Positions 28,487 to 36,643 of a DNA stretch of 64,000 nt are shown here, in pieces. The position numbers and the translations under genes were made by a program. The stretch's first letter is position 1; the number at the start of each line of letters is the position of its first letter. Under the pieces are notes generated by a model that was given only the letters and a program-made list of their open reading frames with translations, did no database searches and was not told the origin of the DNA. Origin of the DNA: Rhizobium sp. 2MFCol3.1 (GTDB lineage Bacteria > Pseudomonadota > Alphaproteobacteria > Rhizobiales > Rhizobiaceae); the NCBI RefSeq assembly GCF_000377565.1, contig NZ_KB898354.1:124001-188000 (forward strand). The letters run 5' to 3'.

Positions 28487-29740
28487 TCATCCGACAATCT
28501 CCGCCGTCTCCACCACCGCGTGGAACAAAACGTCCGCGCCGGCCGAGGCCCATTCCTTGGAGATCTCCTCGGCCTCGTTGTGGCTGAGGCCGCCGACGCA
28601 GGGGCACATGACCATGGTTGCCGGCGCCACCTTGGCGGCCCAGCAGGCGTCGTGGCCGGCGCCGGAGATGATGTTCATGTGGCTGTAGCCGAGACGGTCA
28701 GCGGCGTTGCGGACGGCGTCCACCAGCTTCGGGTCGAAGGTGACGGGGTCGAAATGGCCGACGGCTTCGACCGAGCAGCCGACGCCGAGCGCTTCGCAAA
28801 TCTTGGCGGCCTCGGCCTCGATCGTCGCGCGCATGCGGTCGAGCTTGGTCTGATCGGGCGTGCGGATATCGACGGTGAAGACCACCTTGCCTGGAAGTAC
28901 GTTACGCGAGTTCGGCGAGAAGAAGACCTGACCGACGCCGCCGACGGCGCCCGGCTGTTCGCCCATCGCCACGGCCTGCACCATTTCCATGATACGCGAC
29001 ATCGCGAGCCCGGCATTGACGCGCAGGTTCATCGGGGTGGAGCCGGTGTGGGCTTCGCGGCCTGTCAGCGTGAATTCCAGCCACCAGAGGCCCTGGCAGT
29101 GGGTGACGACGCCGATCTGCTTGTTTTCGGCCTCGAGGATTGGACCCTGCTCGATGTGATATTCGAAATAGGCGTGCATCCTGCGCGCGCCGACCTCTTC
29201 CTCGCCGAGCCAGCCGATGCGCTTCAGCTCGTCGCCATAGGTCTTGCCCTCGGGATCCTTGCGGGAATAGGCGTAGTCGATGTCGTGGACGCCGGCGAAG
29301 ACGCCGGAGGCGAGCATGGCGGGGGCGAAGCGGGCGCCTTCCTCGTTGGCCCAGTTGGTCACGACGATGGGGTGCTTGGTCTTGATACCCAAGTCGTTCA
29401 TGGTGCGCACGACCTCGAGCGCAGCCAGAACGCCGAGCACGCCGTCATACTTGCCGCCGGTCGGCTGGGTATCCAGATGCGAGCCGACATAGACGGGAAG
29501 CGCGTCGGGATCGGTGCCCGGGCGGGTGGCGAACATCGTGCCCATCTTATCGACGCCCATGGTCATGCCGGCGGCGTCGCACCATGTCTTGAAGAGGCTG
29601 CGGCCCTCGGCATCGGCGTCGGTCAGCGTCTGGCGGTTGTTGCCGCCCGCGATCCCCGGGCCGATCTTCGCCATGTCCATGAGACTGTCCCAGAGACGGT
29701 CCCCGTTGACGCGCATGTTCTCGCCTGGTGCTGCCACCAT
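28487..29740 (-). CDS. Zn-dependent N-carbamoyl amidohydrolase (HyuC/beta-ureidopropionase type)
   Basis: 417 residues from ATG 29740. M20-type peptidase-fold hydrolase: GSHLDTQPTGGKYDGVLGV (metal His and Asp), WANEEGARF (metal/catalytic Glu pair), YHIEQGPILE, the dimer-domain ARG/HIS in TGREAHTGSTPM, GAGHDACWAA and the last metal histidine in GLSHNEAEE. It hydrolyses N-carbamoyl-beta-alanine or N-carbamoyl amino acids, releasing CO2 and ammonia, after dihydropyrimidinase. It is divergent from the RutR-like regulator. Confidence 0.92.
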   Translation of the reverse strand: MVAAPGENMRVNGDRLWDSLMDMAKIGPGIAGGNNRQTLTDADAEGRSLFKTWCDAAGMTMGVDKMGTMFATRPGTDPDALPVYVGSHLDTQPTGGKYDGVLGVLAALEVVRTMNDLGIKTKHPIVVTNWANEEGARFAPAMLASGVFAGVHDIDYAYSRKDPEGKTYGDELKRIGWLGEEEVGARRMHAYFEYHIEQGPILEAENKQIGVVTHCQGLWWLEFTLTGREAHTGSTPMNLRVNAGLAMSRIMEMVQAVAMGEQPGAVGGVGQVFFSPNSRNVLPGKVVFTVDIRTPDQTKLDRMRATIEAEAAKICEALGVGCSVEAVGHFDPVTFDPKLVDAVRNAADRLGYSHMNIISGAGHDACWAAKVAPATMVMCPCVGGLSHNEAEEISKEWASAGADVLFHAVVETAEIVG

Positions 29741-29878
29741 ATCCGTATTCCTCACCAGTTTTATGCGGCGCATGCGTGAGGCATGTCCGCTTGTTCCCGT
29801 GGTCAGTTTCAGCGCCGTTGTTGTTTTGTTAGCGTCTGAAAATCGTCAGTTGCCTTTGATTTGCTTCTGACGGATAAT

Positions 29879-29894
29879 TTGACCGACTGGTAAA
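29879..29894. promoter_or_regulatory. RutR-box-like operator
   Basis: TTGACCGACTGGTAAA matches the palindromic RutR consensus TTGACCAnnTGGTCAA at 12 of the 14 defined positions. It lies about midway in the divergent space between the N-carbamoyl amidohydrolase and rutR genes, where uracil-responsive control of both would be expected. Confidence 0.65.
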
Positions 29895-30040
29895 CATTAC
29901 AACTTCCGGCGTCGGGCTCAAGGCGAAAATCAGGAAAAATACAGACAAAATTCAGGGCATATGCCCGGTTTTTCGGCAGCGGATGGTCGCCGTTTAAAGT
30001 TGACTGAAATAGTTGAATTTGAAAGAGAAAAATTAGCGAC

Positions 30041-30697
30041 ATGGCGATACCTAGAGCTGCGAAAACACAGCGGCGCACCCGCATCCAGGAGGAGAAAGAA
30101 GAACAGATCCTGGAAGCGGCGCTCGATGTGTTTTCGGTGAGCGGTTTTCGCGGCTCGACAATCGACCAGATCGCCGAGGTGGCGGGCATGTCGAAGCCCA
30201 ATCTGCTCTATTACTTCCGCACCAAGGAAGCGATGCACCGGGCGCTGATCGACCGCGTGCTGTTCACTTGGCTCGAGCCGCTGCGCGCTTTCAATGCGCA
30301 AGGCAATCCCGAGAGCGAGATCCGCGGCTATATCCGCCGCAAGCTTGAGATGGCACGGGATTTTCCGCGTGAAAGTCGCCTGTTCGCCAACGAGGTGCTG
30401 CAGGGCGCGCCGCATATCGAGGACGAGCTGAAGGGGCCGCTGAAGGAGTTGGTCGACGAGAAGGCCGCGGTCATCCGCGCCTGGGCCAAGGCCGGCAAGA
30501 TCGTCAAGTGCGATCCCTACCATTTGATCTTCTCGATCTGGTCGACGACGCAGCACTACGCCGACTTCGACGTGCAGGTGCGCGCCGTGCTTGGGCAGGG
30601 GCAATCGGGCGAGGGGCGGTTCGAGGACGCGGCGCGTTTTCTCGAGCAGCTCTTCGTGGATGGTCTCAGCGTGCGGACGAACCAGCCGGCGTCATGA
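30041..30697 (+). CDS. rutR: TetR-family regulator, RutR-like
   Basis: 218 residues. N-terminal helix-turn-helix GSTIDQIAEVAGMSKPNLLYYF near residues 45-66, then a RutR-type ligand domain: YIRRKLEMARDFPRESRLFANE, DELKGPLKELVDEKAAVI and HLIFSIWSTTQHYADFDVQV align closely with E. coli RutR, the uracil-sensing repressor of pyrimidine catabolism. Position next to pyrimidine genes supports this. Its 3' end overlaps the convergent phytochrome gene by six bases. Confidence 0.87.
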   Translation: MAIPRAAKTQRRTRIQEEKEEQILEAALDVFSVSGFRGSTIDQIAEVAGMSKPNLLYYFRTKEAMHRALIDRVLFTWLEPLRAFNAQGNPESEIRGYIRRKLEMARDFPRESRLFANEVLQGAPHIEDELKGPLKELVDEKAAVIRAWAKAGKIVKCDPYHLIFSIWSTTQHYADFDVQVRAVLGQGQSGEGRFEDAARFLEQLFVDGLSVRTNQPAS

Positions 30698-33277
30698 TTT
30701 GACGATCGGCGCGATGCGCGACAAAGCGCTTGCGACGCTCTCGATCGTGTAAGGCTTCTGCAGCAGATTGGCGCCGAGGGCGCCATATGCCTGCGATACC
30801 CCTTCGCCATAACCCGTCGCCAGGATCAGCGGCACGCCCTTTGCCGCCAGCCGTTCGGCCACGGCGATGCTCGTTTCCTCGCCGAGATGGACATCCAGAA
30901 CGGCCAGGTCAAATTTGCGGCTGTCGATGACCGCCAAGGCGTTCGAGACATTTGGCGCAAGCGACACGCTATGGGCGCCGAGTTGCAGGAAGATGTCCTC
31001 GCCATCCATGGCGATGATGAGATTGTCCTCGACGAGCAGGATGTCGAGCCCATCCAGCGGCCGGTCTTTGATTGTCTCCAGAATGGCCTTGGCCGATTGC
31101 AGCGATTGCTCCGGCAAAAGCGACACCGCGCCATCGGCGAAGGTCGCGAACTTCTCGGGGATCAGGAAATGCGCCTCAAGGCCTTCAGGCTCGTAGCGCA
31201 CATCCGCCTGGCCGCCGAGCTCATAGGGGATCGAGCGGCGGATGATCGTGGTGCCGAAGCCCTGGCGGGTCGGCTGCTTGACGGGCGGGCCATCGCTTTC
31301 GCGCCAATGGATGACGAGATTGCCGGCGTCGTCCTTGTGCCAATCGACCCCGACCGTGCCGCTGTCGCAGAGGCTGCCGTACTTGGCGCTGTTGGTCACC
31401 AGTTCGTGGAACACCAGCGCTGAGATGGAGAATGCCTGAGGTGCCAGCAGCACTTCCGGCCCGTTCATGATGATGCGCGCGGCATTCGGGCCGAGATAGG
31501 CGGCGGCTTCGGCCTGCAGCAGCGCGCGCAGCGGCGCCGGCGCCCAGTGGTCGCGGGTGATCTGGTCGTGGGCGCGCGACAGCGCCTGCACGCGGCCTTC
31601 GAGATGGCCGATGAACTCGTCGGTGCTATCCGTCGTGCCGCGCGACTGGCGGATAAGGCCGCTGATGAGGCTCAATATGTTGCGCACACGGTGGTTCAGT
31701 TCGGCGATCAGCAGTTCCTGCCGTTCGTTGGCCTGCTGGCGCACGGCGTTCGCCTCGTCGGTCAGGCGCAGCACCACCTCGATCAGCGTGACGCGAATGG
31801 TTTCGGCAACGCGGCGTTCGGCGGCAGAGAAGGGTTGCGAGTGCTGGCGCACCAGCTCGGACCAAGTCTCGAAGCTCTTACGCGGCGTCAGACGCGGGCC
31901 GTTCGGGCCGTATTCGACGGGCTTGTGCGGATCGCCGGCCCAGCGCACGGAGCGCACGATCTCCTGGCGGAACAGGACCACGTAGTCGCGCGGCGAGCGC
32001 GAGATCGGAATGGCGATCAGCCCGGCCACGATGTCGCCGGACATTGTCCCCGGCCACGTCTCGGCGATGCTGTCTGTCGAAAACACGCGGCCGGCCGAGT
32101 TGCGGTTGAGGACGCGGACGAGTTCGGCGAATTCGGTCTGCGACGGGGTGATGCCGTTCAGCGCGGAGCGGCCGTTGATCCAGACGCCGATGCCATCGGC
32201 GGGGATCGCGTCGGCCAGCGCATCGATCAGCCAGGAGGGGTCGTCGAGCAGGCTGGCATTGTCGGCGACCGAGGTGAGCAGCCGGTCGGCGATCTGGCGG
32301 GCCTTGGTTTCGAACTCGAGCGCAAGCCGCCGCTCGCGGCTTTCCAGCCGTGACGCGAACATCTGGCCGAACAGTTCCGATGTCGTGCGGCGCTCGAAGG
32401 AGGGCAGGCGCGCGGAGTAGTGGTGGCAGGCAAACAGGCCCCAGAGCTTGCCGTCGACAACGATCGAGATCGACAGCGACGCGCCGACACCCATGTTCTT
32501 CAGATACTCGATATGGATGGGCGACACCGAGCGCAGGATCGACATGGAGAGATCAAGCGAGCGTCCATGCGCATCGATCTCCGGCACAAGCGGCACGTTG
32601 ACGGCATCGATGTCGGCGATGATGCGGAAGAGATTGCGGGTGTAGAGCGCCCGCGCCTGCACGGGAATGTCGGAGGCGGGGTAATGCAGGCCGAGGAACG
32701 AGCCGATGCCGGCGCGCGCTGCTTCCGCCACCACTTCGCCTGCGCCGCTTTCGTCGAAGCGGTAGACCATGACGCGGTCGAAGCCGGTCAGCGCGCGGGC
32801 CTGGCGGGCGCCTTCGCGGAAGAAGGCTTCCAGCGTTTCGGCCTGGTCGAGGCGGCCCATCATGCTGCGGATCGACACGGGCGAGCCGCCTTGCGCGCCC
32901 TCCTGCGAGGGCTCGGCCTCGATCGCCACCTGCTCGTCGCTCATGTGGATGGCGATATCGAAGAGCGGGCCGCCTTCGGAAAGCTCGATGCCGAAGAGGC
33001 GCTCGACCACGTCGGGGCCGCGCATGATGCTCAGCCGGTTGCGCAGGGTGTGCATGGTCTTGCCGCTGATGACGCGCGACACAGGCTGGCCGATGATCTC
33101 ATCGCAGGCGATGCCGACGAACTGTTCGAGATTGGCGGAAGCGCGCGCCACCATCCAGTCCGAGGATACGACGAGCAGGAAGCCGAAAGGCTGGATCGCG
33201 CCCAGGCGGTGAATGGGTTCGCGGTCGCAATTGGTGAGGTCGACCTTGCCGAAATTCTCGCTCGAATTCTCGTTCAC
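30692..33277 (-). CDS. Bacteriophytochrome hybrid histidine kinase with C-terminal receiver
   Basis: 861 residues. Order: PAS-like start with the biliverdin-binding cysteine in LTNCDREPIHRLGAIQPFG (residue about 18); GAF with VMVYRFDESGAGEVVAEA and LGLHYPASDIPVQAR; PHY with LWGLFACHHYS and the RSPRDYVVLFR tongue region; an HWE/HisKA_2 kinase (ELNHRVRNILSLISGL, phospho-accepting His); and a receiver domain (DILLVEDN, LAVLDVHLGE with the phospho-Asp). It should sense red/far-red light and pass phosphate to its own receiver. The output partner is unknown. Confidence 0.93.
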   Translation of the reverse strand: MNENSSENFGKVDLTNCDREPIHRLGAIQPFGFLLVVSSDWMVARASANLEQFVGIACDEIIGQPVSRVISGKTMHTLRNRLSIMRGPDVVERLFGIELSEGGPLFDIAIHMSDEQVAIEAEPSQEGAQGGSPVSIRSMMGRLDQAETLEAFFREGARQARALTGFDRVMVYRFDESGAGEVVAEAARAGIGSFLGLHYPASDIPVQARALYTRNLFRIIADIDAVNVPLVPEIDAHGRSLDLSMSILRSVSPIHIEYLKNMGVGASLSISIVVDGKLWGLFACHHYSARLPSFERRTTSELFGQMFASRLESRERRLALEFETKARQIADRLLTSVADNASLLDDPSWLIDALADAIPADGIGVWINGRSALNGITPSQTEFAELVRVLNRNSAGRVFSTDSIAETWPGTMSGDIVAGLIAIPISRSPRDYVVLFRQEIVRSVRWAGDPHKPVEYGPNGPRLTPRKSFETWSELVRQHSQPFSAAERRVAETIRVTLIEVVLRLTDEANAVRQQANERQELLIAELNHRVRNILSLISGLIRQSRGTTDSTDEFIGHLEGRVQALSRAHDQITRDHWAPAPLRALLQAEAAAYLGPNAARIIMNGPEVLLAPQAFSISALVFHELVTNSAKYGSLCDSGTVGVDWHKDDAGNLVIHWRESDGPPVKQPTRQGFGTTIIRRSIPYELGGQADVRYEPEGLEAHFLIPEKFATFADGAVSLLPEQSLQSAKAILETIKDRPLDGLDILLVEDNLIIAMDGEDIFLQLGAHSVSLAPNVSNALAVIDSRKFDLAVLDVHLGEETSIAVAERLAAKGVPLILATGYGEGVSQAYGALGANLLQKPYTIESVASALSRIAPIVKS

Positions 33278-33501
33278 GACGGGCCATGCTCCCGATCATA
33301 CGGGGCAGCGTCTGCCATCGGGCGAACTGGAAAAACGTCTGCCGCTGCGTGGCAATCGCTGGGGTGGGCGCGAAGCGCGCTGCAAGGGGGCATGCTGTGG
33401 GATTTCCAGTTTTCGGTTCGGGACGCGAGATAGATCTCTAATGAGCAGGATTGAAAATATGCGTCAAGCCATCCAGATTTCCACCCGCCGGGCAGGAAAT
33501 T

Positions 33502-34569
33502 TCACAGCATCAAGGACTTCGCCTGTCTGCGCGCGGTTTTCTGCCTGATCTCGTAGACCTGCCGGACCTCATGTCTCCGCTGGTCTCGCCTGTCGTCCGA
33601 GGGAATTTCCGAGAGCCAGGCGATGGCTATGTCCGTGAACGCACCGTCGGCGGGGATGAGGAGATCGGTCTCATCGAGTTGCTTGCGGATGCAGCCGCGA
33701 TCAAAGGCAATGACGTCGTTTCCGGCGGCCTTGGCCTCGAAGACGACGAGGGGCTGGGCCTCGTTGGCGTAGGTTGTCGGGAAGACGAAGACGTCGATAT
33801 CGCGGTAGAACTTCGCCTTGTCGTCGCCAAGCACGCGGCCGCGATAATCGAGCGCACCGGCGAATTCATTCAGCGCCGCGTCGATCATGGCGCGGTCGGC
33901 GCTATCAGTCGCCGGGCCGGCAAGGACGGCGCGGATCGGTAATCCCTGCAGGATTGCCTGTCGCAGCAGATCGAGAAACGTCTCCAATCCCTTGGCGCGG
34001 CTGAGGTTGCTGAGCATGCCTATGGTCAGTGGCCGGGTGGGGATCGCCGCGTCCTCGCTCTGCGGGGGCACGAAGGCGGCGTTGGAGATGATGGCGGTGT
34101 GCAGGCGCTTGTCATAGGCGTCGGCGAAGCGGTCGCGCATCATGCCGCAGAGAAAGACATGGATGAGGTCGGGAGCGGCGAGCGCCAGGATGGCGCGCAT
34201 GGTGAGGCGCGGCCGGTCGATATAGCGAAAGCTGTGGTGGTGCAGGTAAGTCGGGTAGGCGAAGAGCCGGGCGAAGGCCACCAGGAGCAGCGTGTAGAGC
34301 TGGCCGAAGCCGCCGTCGCAGGCGAGGTAGCAGGCCTTGTCTAGACGTCCGCGCTCGCGTGCGAGGCTGGCGAGCGCGGCGAAGACCCGGACAACCTTCG
34401 CCGGATGCCGCCAAAGGCGGGAACCGCCTGCCGGTGGCGAGAGGTTGCTGGTGACGACGGTGTGGTCTTCCAAGAGCAGGTCCACCATCGCCGCTGTGGC
34501 GAAGGAGAAGCCGTGGAGCGGCGGCGGCAGCGGGCCGATGGCAACGATATGACGGGTCATGCGGGCCAC
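33502..34569 (-). CDS. Glycosyltransferase, GT4/GT-B type
   Basis: 355 residues. It begins HIVAIGPLPPPLHGFSFATA, a donor-side GT-B start; the C-terminal Rossmann half has LTIGMLSNLSRAKGLETFLD, RAVLAGPATDS and FVFPTTYANEAQPLVVFEAKA with the E-x7-E-like acidic pair. It likely transfers a sugar onto a cell-surface polysaccharide. No other polysaccharide genes are near, so acceptor and sugar are unknown. The upstream region is cut by the prophage end. Confidence 0.8.
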   Translation of the reverse strand: MARMTRHIVAIGPLPPPLHGFSFATAAMVDLLLEDHTVVTSNLSPPAGGSRLWRHPAKVVRVFAALASLARERGRLDKACYLACDGGFGQLYTLLLVAFARLFAYPTYLHHHSFRYIDRPRLTMRAILALAAPDLIHVFLCGMMRDRFADAYDKRLHTAIISNAAFVPPQSEDAAIPTRPLTIGMLSNLSRAKGLETFLDLLRQAILQGLPIRAVLAGPATDSADRAMIDAALNEFAGALDYRGRVLGDDKAKFYRDIDVFVFPTTYANEAQPLVVFEAKAAGNDVIAFDRGCIRKQLDETDLLIPADGAFTDIAIAWLSEIPSDDRRDQRRHEVRQVYEIRQKTARRQAKSLML

Positions 34570-34642
34570 CTCTTGAGCATGCGATGACTATGCGCGCCGG
34601 CGCGGAAAACTCAATCTCCCCGTTCGGCGCATATGATCGCCG

Positions 34643-34812
34643 CTATGCTGTCGCGTTGGACGATCCGGCTTCGAAATCGAAGCCTTCGTCCGCCCAGCCG
34701 GTCATGCCGCCGATCATTACCTTGACCCGGTAGCCGAGTCTTGCGAGGCGAAGCGCCGCCTTGTCGGTGCCGTTGCAATGCGGGCCGCTGCATATAACAA
34801 TTGTGCGTTTTG
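34643..34812 (-). pseudogene. Rhodanese-domain gene, C-terminal remnant
   Basis: Reading leftward, IVICSGPHCNGTDKAALRLA and VKVMIGGMTGWADEGFDFE form the second half of a rhodanese domain, including the active-site loop C(SGPHC). Upstream codons in the same frame are unrelated to rhodanese and lie in AT-richer DNA. The N-terminal half is missing, which is best explained by phage integration within the gene; the rest should lie at the far prophage end outside the window. Confidence 0.75.
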
Positions 34813-34830
34813 CCCTCAACCTAAATCTAA
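34795..34830. other. Probable left prophage junction (attL)
   Basis: Rhodanese homology stops at about 34807 and base composition and gene style change at this point. The exact core cannot be set without the right junction, which lies beyond the window. A short core is expected if the serine recombinase at 45398 is the integrase. Confidence 0.5.
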
Positions 34831-34941
34831 GCAGTTGAAAACGCTGATAAAAAGGTTGTCTTTGGATGGAATGAGCGCTCGCCCTGATACTCAACTGGAA
34901 ATACTTCTGGATTGTGATTAACACAAACAGGAGTAGAGCAA

Positions 34942-35079
34942 ATGAAGTTTCGAGTTTGGGGCAAGATCGACGGCAAGGCATTCGAACAAGTCTTCCAGAG
35001 CGTCAAGGAATGGCGTGCAGAGCGTAAACTGATCGAACAACAGTTTGCCGTAGAAGTGCAGGGGATGGCTTCGGTATGA
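34942..35079 (+). CDS. Small phage-end protein, unknown
   Basis: 45 residues (starts MKFRVWGKIDGKAFEQVFQS). ATG preceded by ACAGGAGTAGAGCAA. Its stop overlaps the next start (ATGA), so the two are coupled. No family recognised; it is the first gene inside the element. Confidence 0.65.
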   Translation: MKFRVWGKIDGKAFEQVFQSVKEWRAERKLIEQQFAVEVQGMASV

Positions 35080-35408
35080 TCCTGTTGACCCCGGAACTAC
35101 GTGCGCAGTTGATCCGCAACAATGTCGAAGCACGCGAAGCTGATCATATCCCGGTGGTGAAGTGGTTCACGCCGTGGGCGCGTGCAACATGGATCATCAC
35201 GGAAATGGAGCCCGATGGCTTGTGCTTCGGCCTTTGCGATCTCGGCCAAGGCACCCCTGAACTCGGATATGTCAGCGTGGAGGAATTGGAGAGCATTCGC
35301 GGGCCGGTGGGATTACGGATCGAACGTGACCTGCATTGGCACCCGACGAAACCGTTGTCCGCATACACGGCGGCTGCTCGTCGTGCTGGTGGTTACGTAG
35401 AACCCTGA
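35076..35408 (+). CDS. DUF2958 protein
   Basis: 110 residues. PVVKWFTPWARATWIITEME, then FGLCDLGQGTPELGYVSVEE, then RGPVGLRIERDLHWHPTKPL match DUF2958, a family carried by plasmids, integrative elements and phages, of unknown role. Overlaps the previous gene by four bases and ends seven bases before an intrinsic terminator. Confidence 0.8.
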   Translation: MILLTPELRAQLIRNNVEAREADHIPVVKWFTPWARATWIITEMEPDGLCFGLCDLGQGTPELGYVSVEELESIRGPVGLRIERDLHWHPTKPLSAYTAAARRAGGYVEP

Positions 35409-35414
35409 AACGAT

Positions 35415-35441
35415 AATGCCCCGGTCTTCCGGGGCATTTCC
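35415..35441 (+). terminator. Bidirectional terminator between convergent phage genes
   Basis: ATGCCCCGG pairs with CCGGGGCAT around a TCTT loop, followed by TTTC; it lies between the DUF2958 gene and the leftward gene ending at 35445. Confidence 0.85.
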
Positions 35442-35444
35442 ATG

Positions 35445-35894
35445 TCAAGAATTTGCGAGTTTGAACATCATCGCATCGGTGGCATTAGCGAAGAAAAACG
35501 CTAAGTCGATTTCTGGTGATTTGTCAGATATTGCTCGAACCTCGACGACTTCAGCTGCTTTGTCACCAAACTCGTTTCGTGCGCGATTGAGCGTTTCAAT
35601 AGCTGCTTGGTATCCAGAAACACGGGTGACCACAGATTGCATATTTGTTACGTCTAGACGCGCGAGCGTCGGCCGGGTGTATAGGTAATCGGTGGTCAGG
35701 TAAAAACCAAAAATCGGTGCGTGTGCGTGAATTTCATAATGGCGCGCACCAGACGCCCACTTGCGGCGCTCTTCTTCCGATGATTCTCCCCAGACAATCT
35801 TTCTGTGCTTCCAAAGTCTGAATTGCTCGAAGGCGAAAAAGCAGATCGCGATAATACCGATGATGGCGAGGAAATAGATGAGGTAGATAGTCAT
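35445..35894 (-). CDS. Membrane-anchored small phage protein with C-terminal AMMFKL motif
   Basis: 149 residues from ATG 35894 (TTTGGAGAACCAC upstream; an ATG at 35906 is possible). One N-terminal membrane helix (YLIYFLAIIGIIAICFFAF), then a soluble domain ending DLAFFFANATDAMMFKLANS. That ending is shared with other small proteins of this phage (40599, 40928). A TAAATA-type motif lies 27 bases upstream in the same direction. Function unknown. Confidence 0.7.
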   Translation of the reverse strand: MTIYLIYFLAIIGIIAICFFAFEQFRLWKHRKIVWGESSEEERRKWASGARHYEIHAHAPIFGFYLTTDYLYTRPTLARLDVTNMQSVVTRVSGYQAAIETLNRARNEFGDKAAEVVEVRAISDKSPEIDLAFFFANATDAMMFKLANS

Positions 35895-35920
35895 GTGGTT
35901 CTCCAAACGTTGTTGTCTGG

Positions 35921-35930
35921 ATATTTACCG
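35921..35930 (-). promoter_or_regulatory. TAAATA-type phage promoter motif
   Basis: Leftward CGGTAAATAT, 27 bases before the start of the gene at 35894 and just after the terminator of the short unit at 35937-36011. Confidence 0.6.
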
Positions 35931-35936
35931 GGAAAC

Positions 35937-36011
35937 GAAAAACCCTCCCCACGATGACAAGCGCGGGAAGGGCTACAAGAGGAAAACAGAGCAAACCATG
36001 AAAGCCTGTTC
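35937..36011 (-). ncRNA. Candidate short phage RNA (unit E), leftward
   Basis: Downstream of the leftward motif at 36017 there is no gene. Instead a hairpin (AACAG/CTGTT) is followed by a G-U-containing stem (CCCTTCCC with GGGGAGGG) ending in TTTTT near 35937. A transcript of about 75 bases is predicted, with the next promoter motif immediately after. Same layout as units A-D. Confidence 0.45.
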
Positions 36012-36016
36012 TGCCA

Positions 36017-36026
36017 GTATTTAGCG
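36017..36026 (-). promoter_or_regulatory. TAAATA-type phage promoter motif
   Basis: Leftward CGCTAAATAC. It drives the short unit E and lies back to back with the rightward motif at 36034. Confidence 0.6.
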
Positions 36027-36033
36027 ATTGGCA

Positions 36034-36042
36034 GGTAAATAC
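36034..36042 (+). promoter_or_regulatory. TAAATA-type phage promoter motif
   Basis: Rightward GGTAAATAC, divergent from the motif at 36017; the next rightward gene starts at 36177 after a 135-base leader. Confidence 0.55.
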
Positions 36043-36176
36043 CTTCGGATTTCAAACACCTCAAGAATTCAGAAATCTGGCTGCTCAACGGGCTCGGCAT
36101 TCAGTCGAGTCCGTAGTCATTTCAATACTGACTAGCTCGGCTCAGCGGCTGCATAATGAGGGAAAAAGGAGCCGCA

Positions 36177-36521
36177 ATGAACGCGCAGCAAAAAGCATTC
36201 TACATCAAATGGTACAAGGTTCTCAGGTCTGCTCACAGAGGGCATTGGGATTTCACCGAGGACAGCTGGCTTGCATTTTGGGACAATCATCCGCTGATGG
36301 TCGATAAGTTTCTCGGTGTCGGATCGTCCACCGTGTCACGGCCCAACAGCAAGCTGCCATACTCGCCAACGAATTTCCAAGTCGCACGGAAAAAGCCTTC
36401 ACCCAAAGTGAAGCCCTCTACGAAACTCAGTCGGTCGTCGCGTGCTGGTGATCCCGTTGATGGCTATCCTGATAGCCGTGTGCTGACGGTGGCCGAGTGG
36501 AAAGCCGAAATCGGTAAATAG
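36177..36521 (+). CDS. Phage protein of unknown function
   Basis: 114 residues, ATG with AAAAAGGAGCCGCA upstream. N-terminal half is aromatic-rich (FYIKWYKVLRSAHRGHWDF, then DSWLAFWDNHPLM), C-terminal half is basic with KKPSPKVKPSTKLSRSSRAG, suggesting nucleic-acid contact. The stop codon is part of the next TAAATA motif. No family recognised. Confidence 0.65.
   Translation: MNAQQKAFYIKWYKVLRSAHRGHWDFTEDSWLAFWDNHPLMVDKFLGVGSSTVSRPNSKLPYSPTNFQVARKKPSPKVKPSTKLSRSSRAGDPVDGYPDSRVLTVAEWKAEIGK
36513..36521 (+). promoter_or_regulatory. TAAATA-type phage promoter motif on a stop codon
   Basis: GGTAAATAG overlaps the TAG stop of the preceding gene. No gene follows before a terminator 45 bases on. 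Confidence 0.55.
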
Positions 36522-36525
36522 TCTG

Positions 36526-36598
36526 TGATCTTTCTAGTCATGGGATCACACTCCGAACGGGACCCCACTGTTTCCTCCTAGAGCAGTGGGGTTTTTCT
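36526..36598 (+). ncRNA. Candidate short phage RNA (unit A)
   Basis: After the motif at 36513, TGTGATC and GATCACA form a hairpin, followed by an intrinsic terminator CCCCACTG/CAGTGGGG with TTTTTCTTT (36563-36600). No open frame. The next motif follows within ten bases. A 70-80-base RNA is predicted. Confidence 0.5.
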
Positions 36599-36600
36599 TT
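36561..36600 (+). terminator. Intrinsic terminator of unit A
   Basis: Eight-pair stem (36563-36570 with 36584-36591), 13-base loop, T-rich tail. Confidence 0.85.
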
Positions 36601-36605
36601 GAGCC

Positions 36606-36614
36606 GGTAAATAG
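36606..36614 (+). promoter_or_regulatory. TAAATA-type phage promoter motif
   Basis: GGTAAATAG, 30 bases before the start codon at 36644. Confidence 0.6.
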
Positions 36615-36643
36615 TTGACCGTAACTAGAAGGAGAAAATTCCC

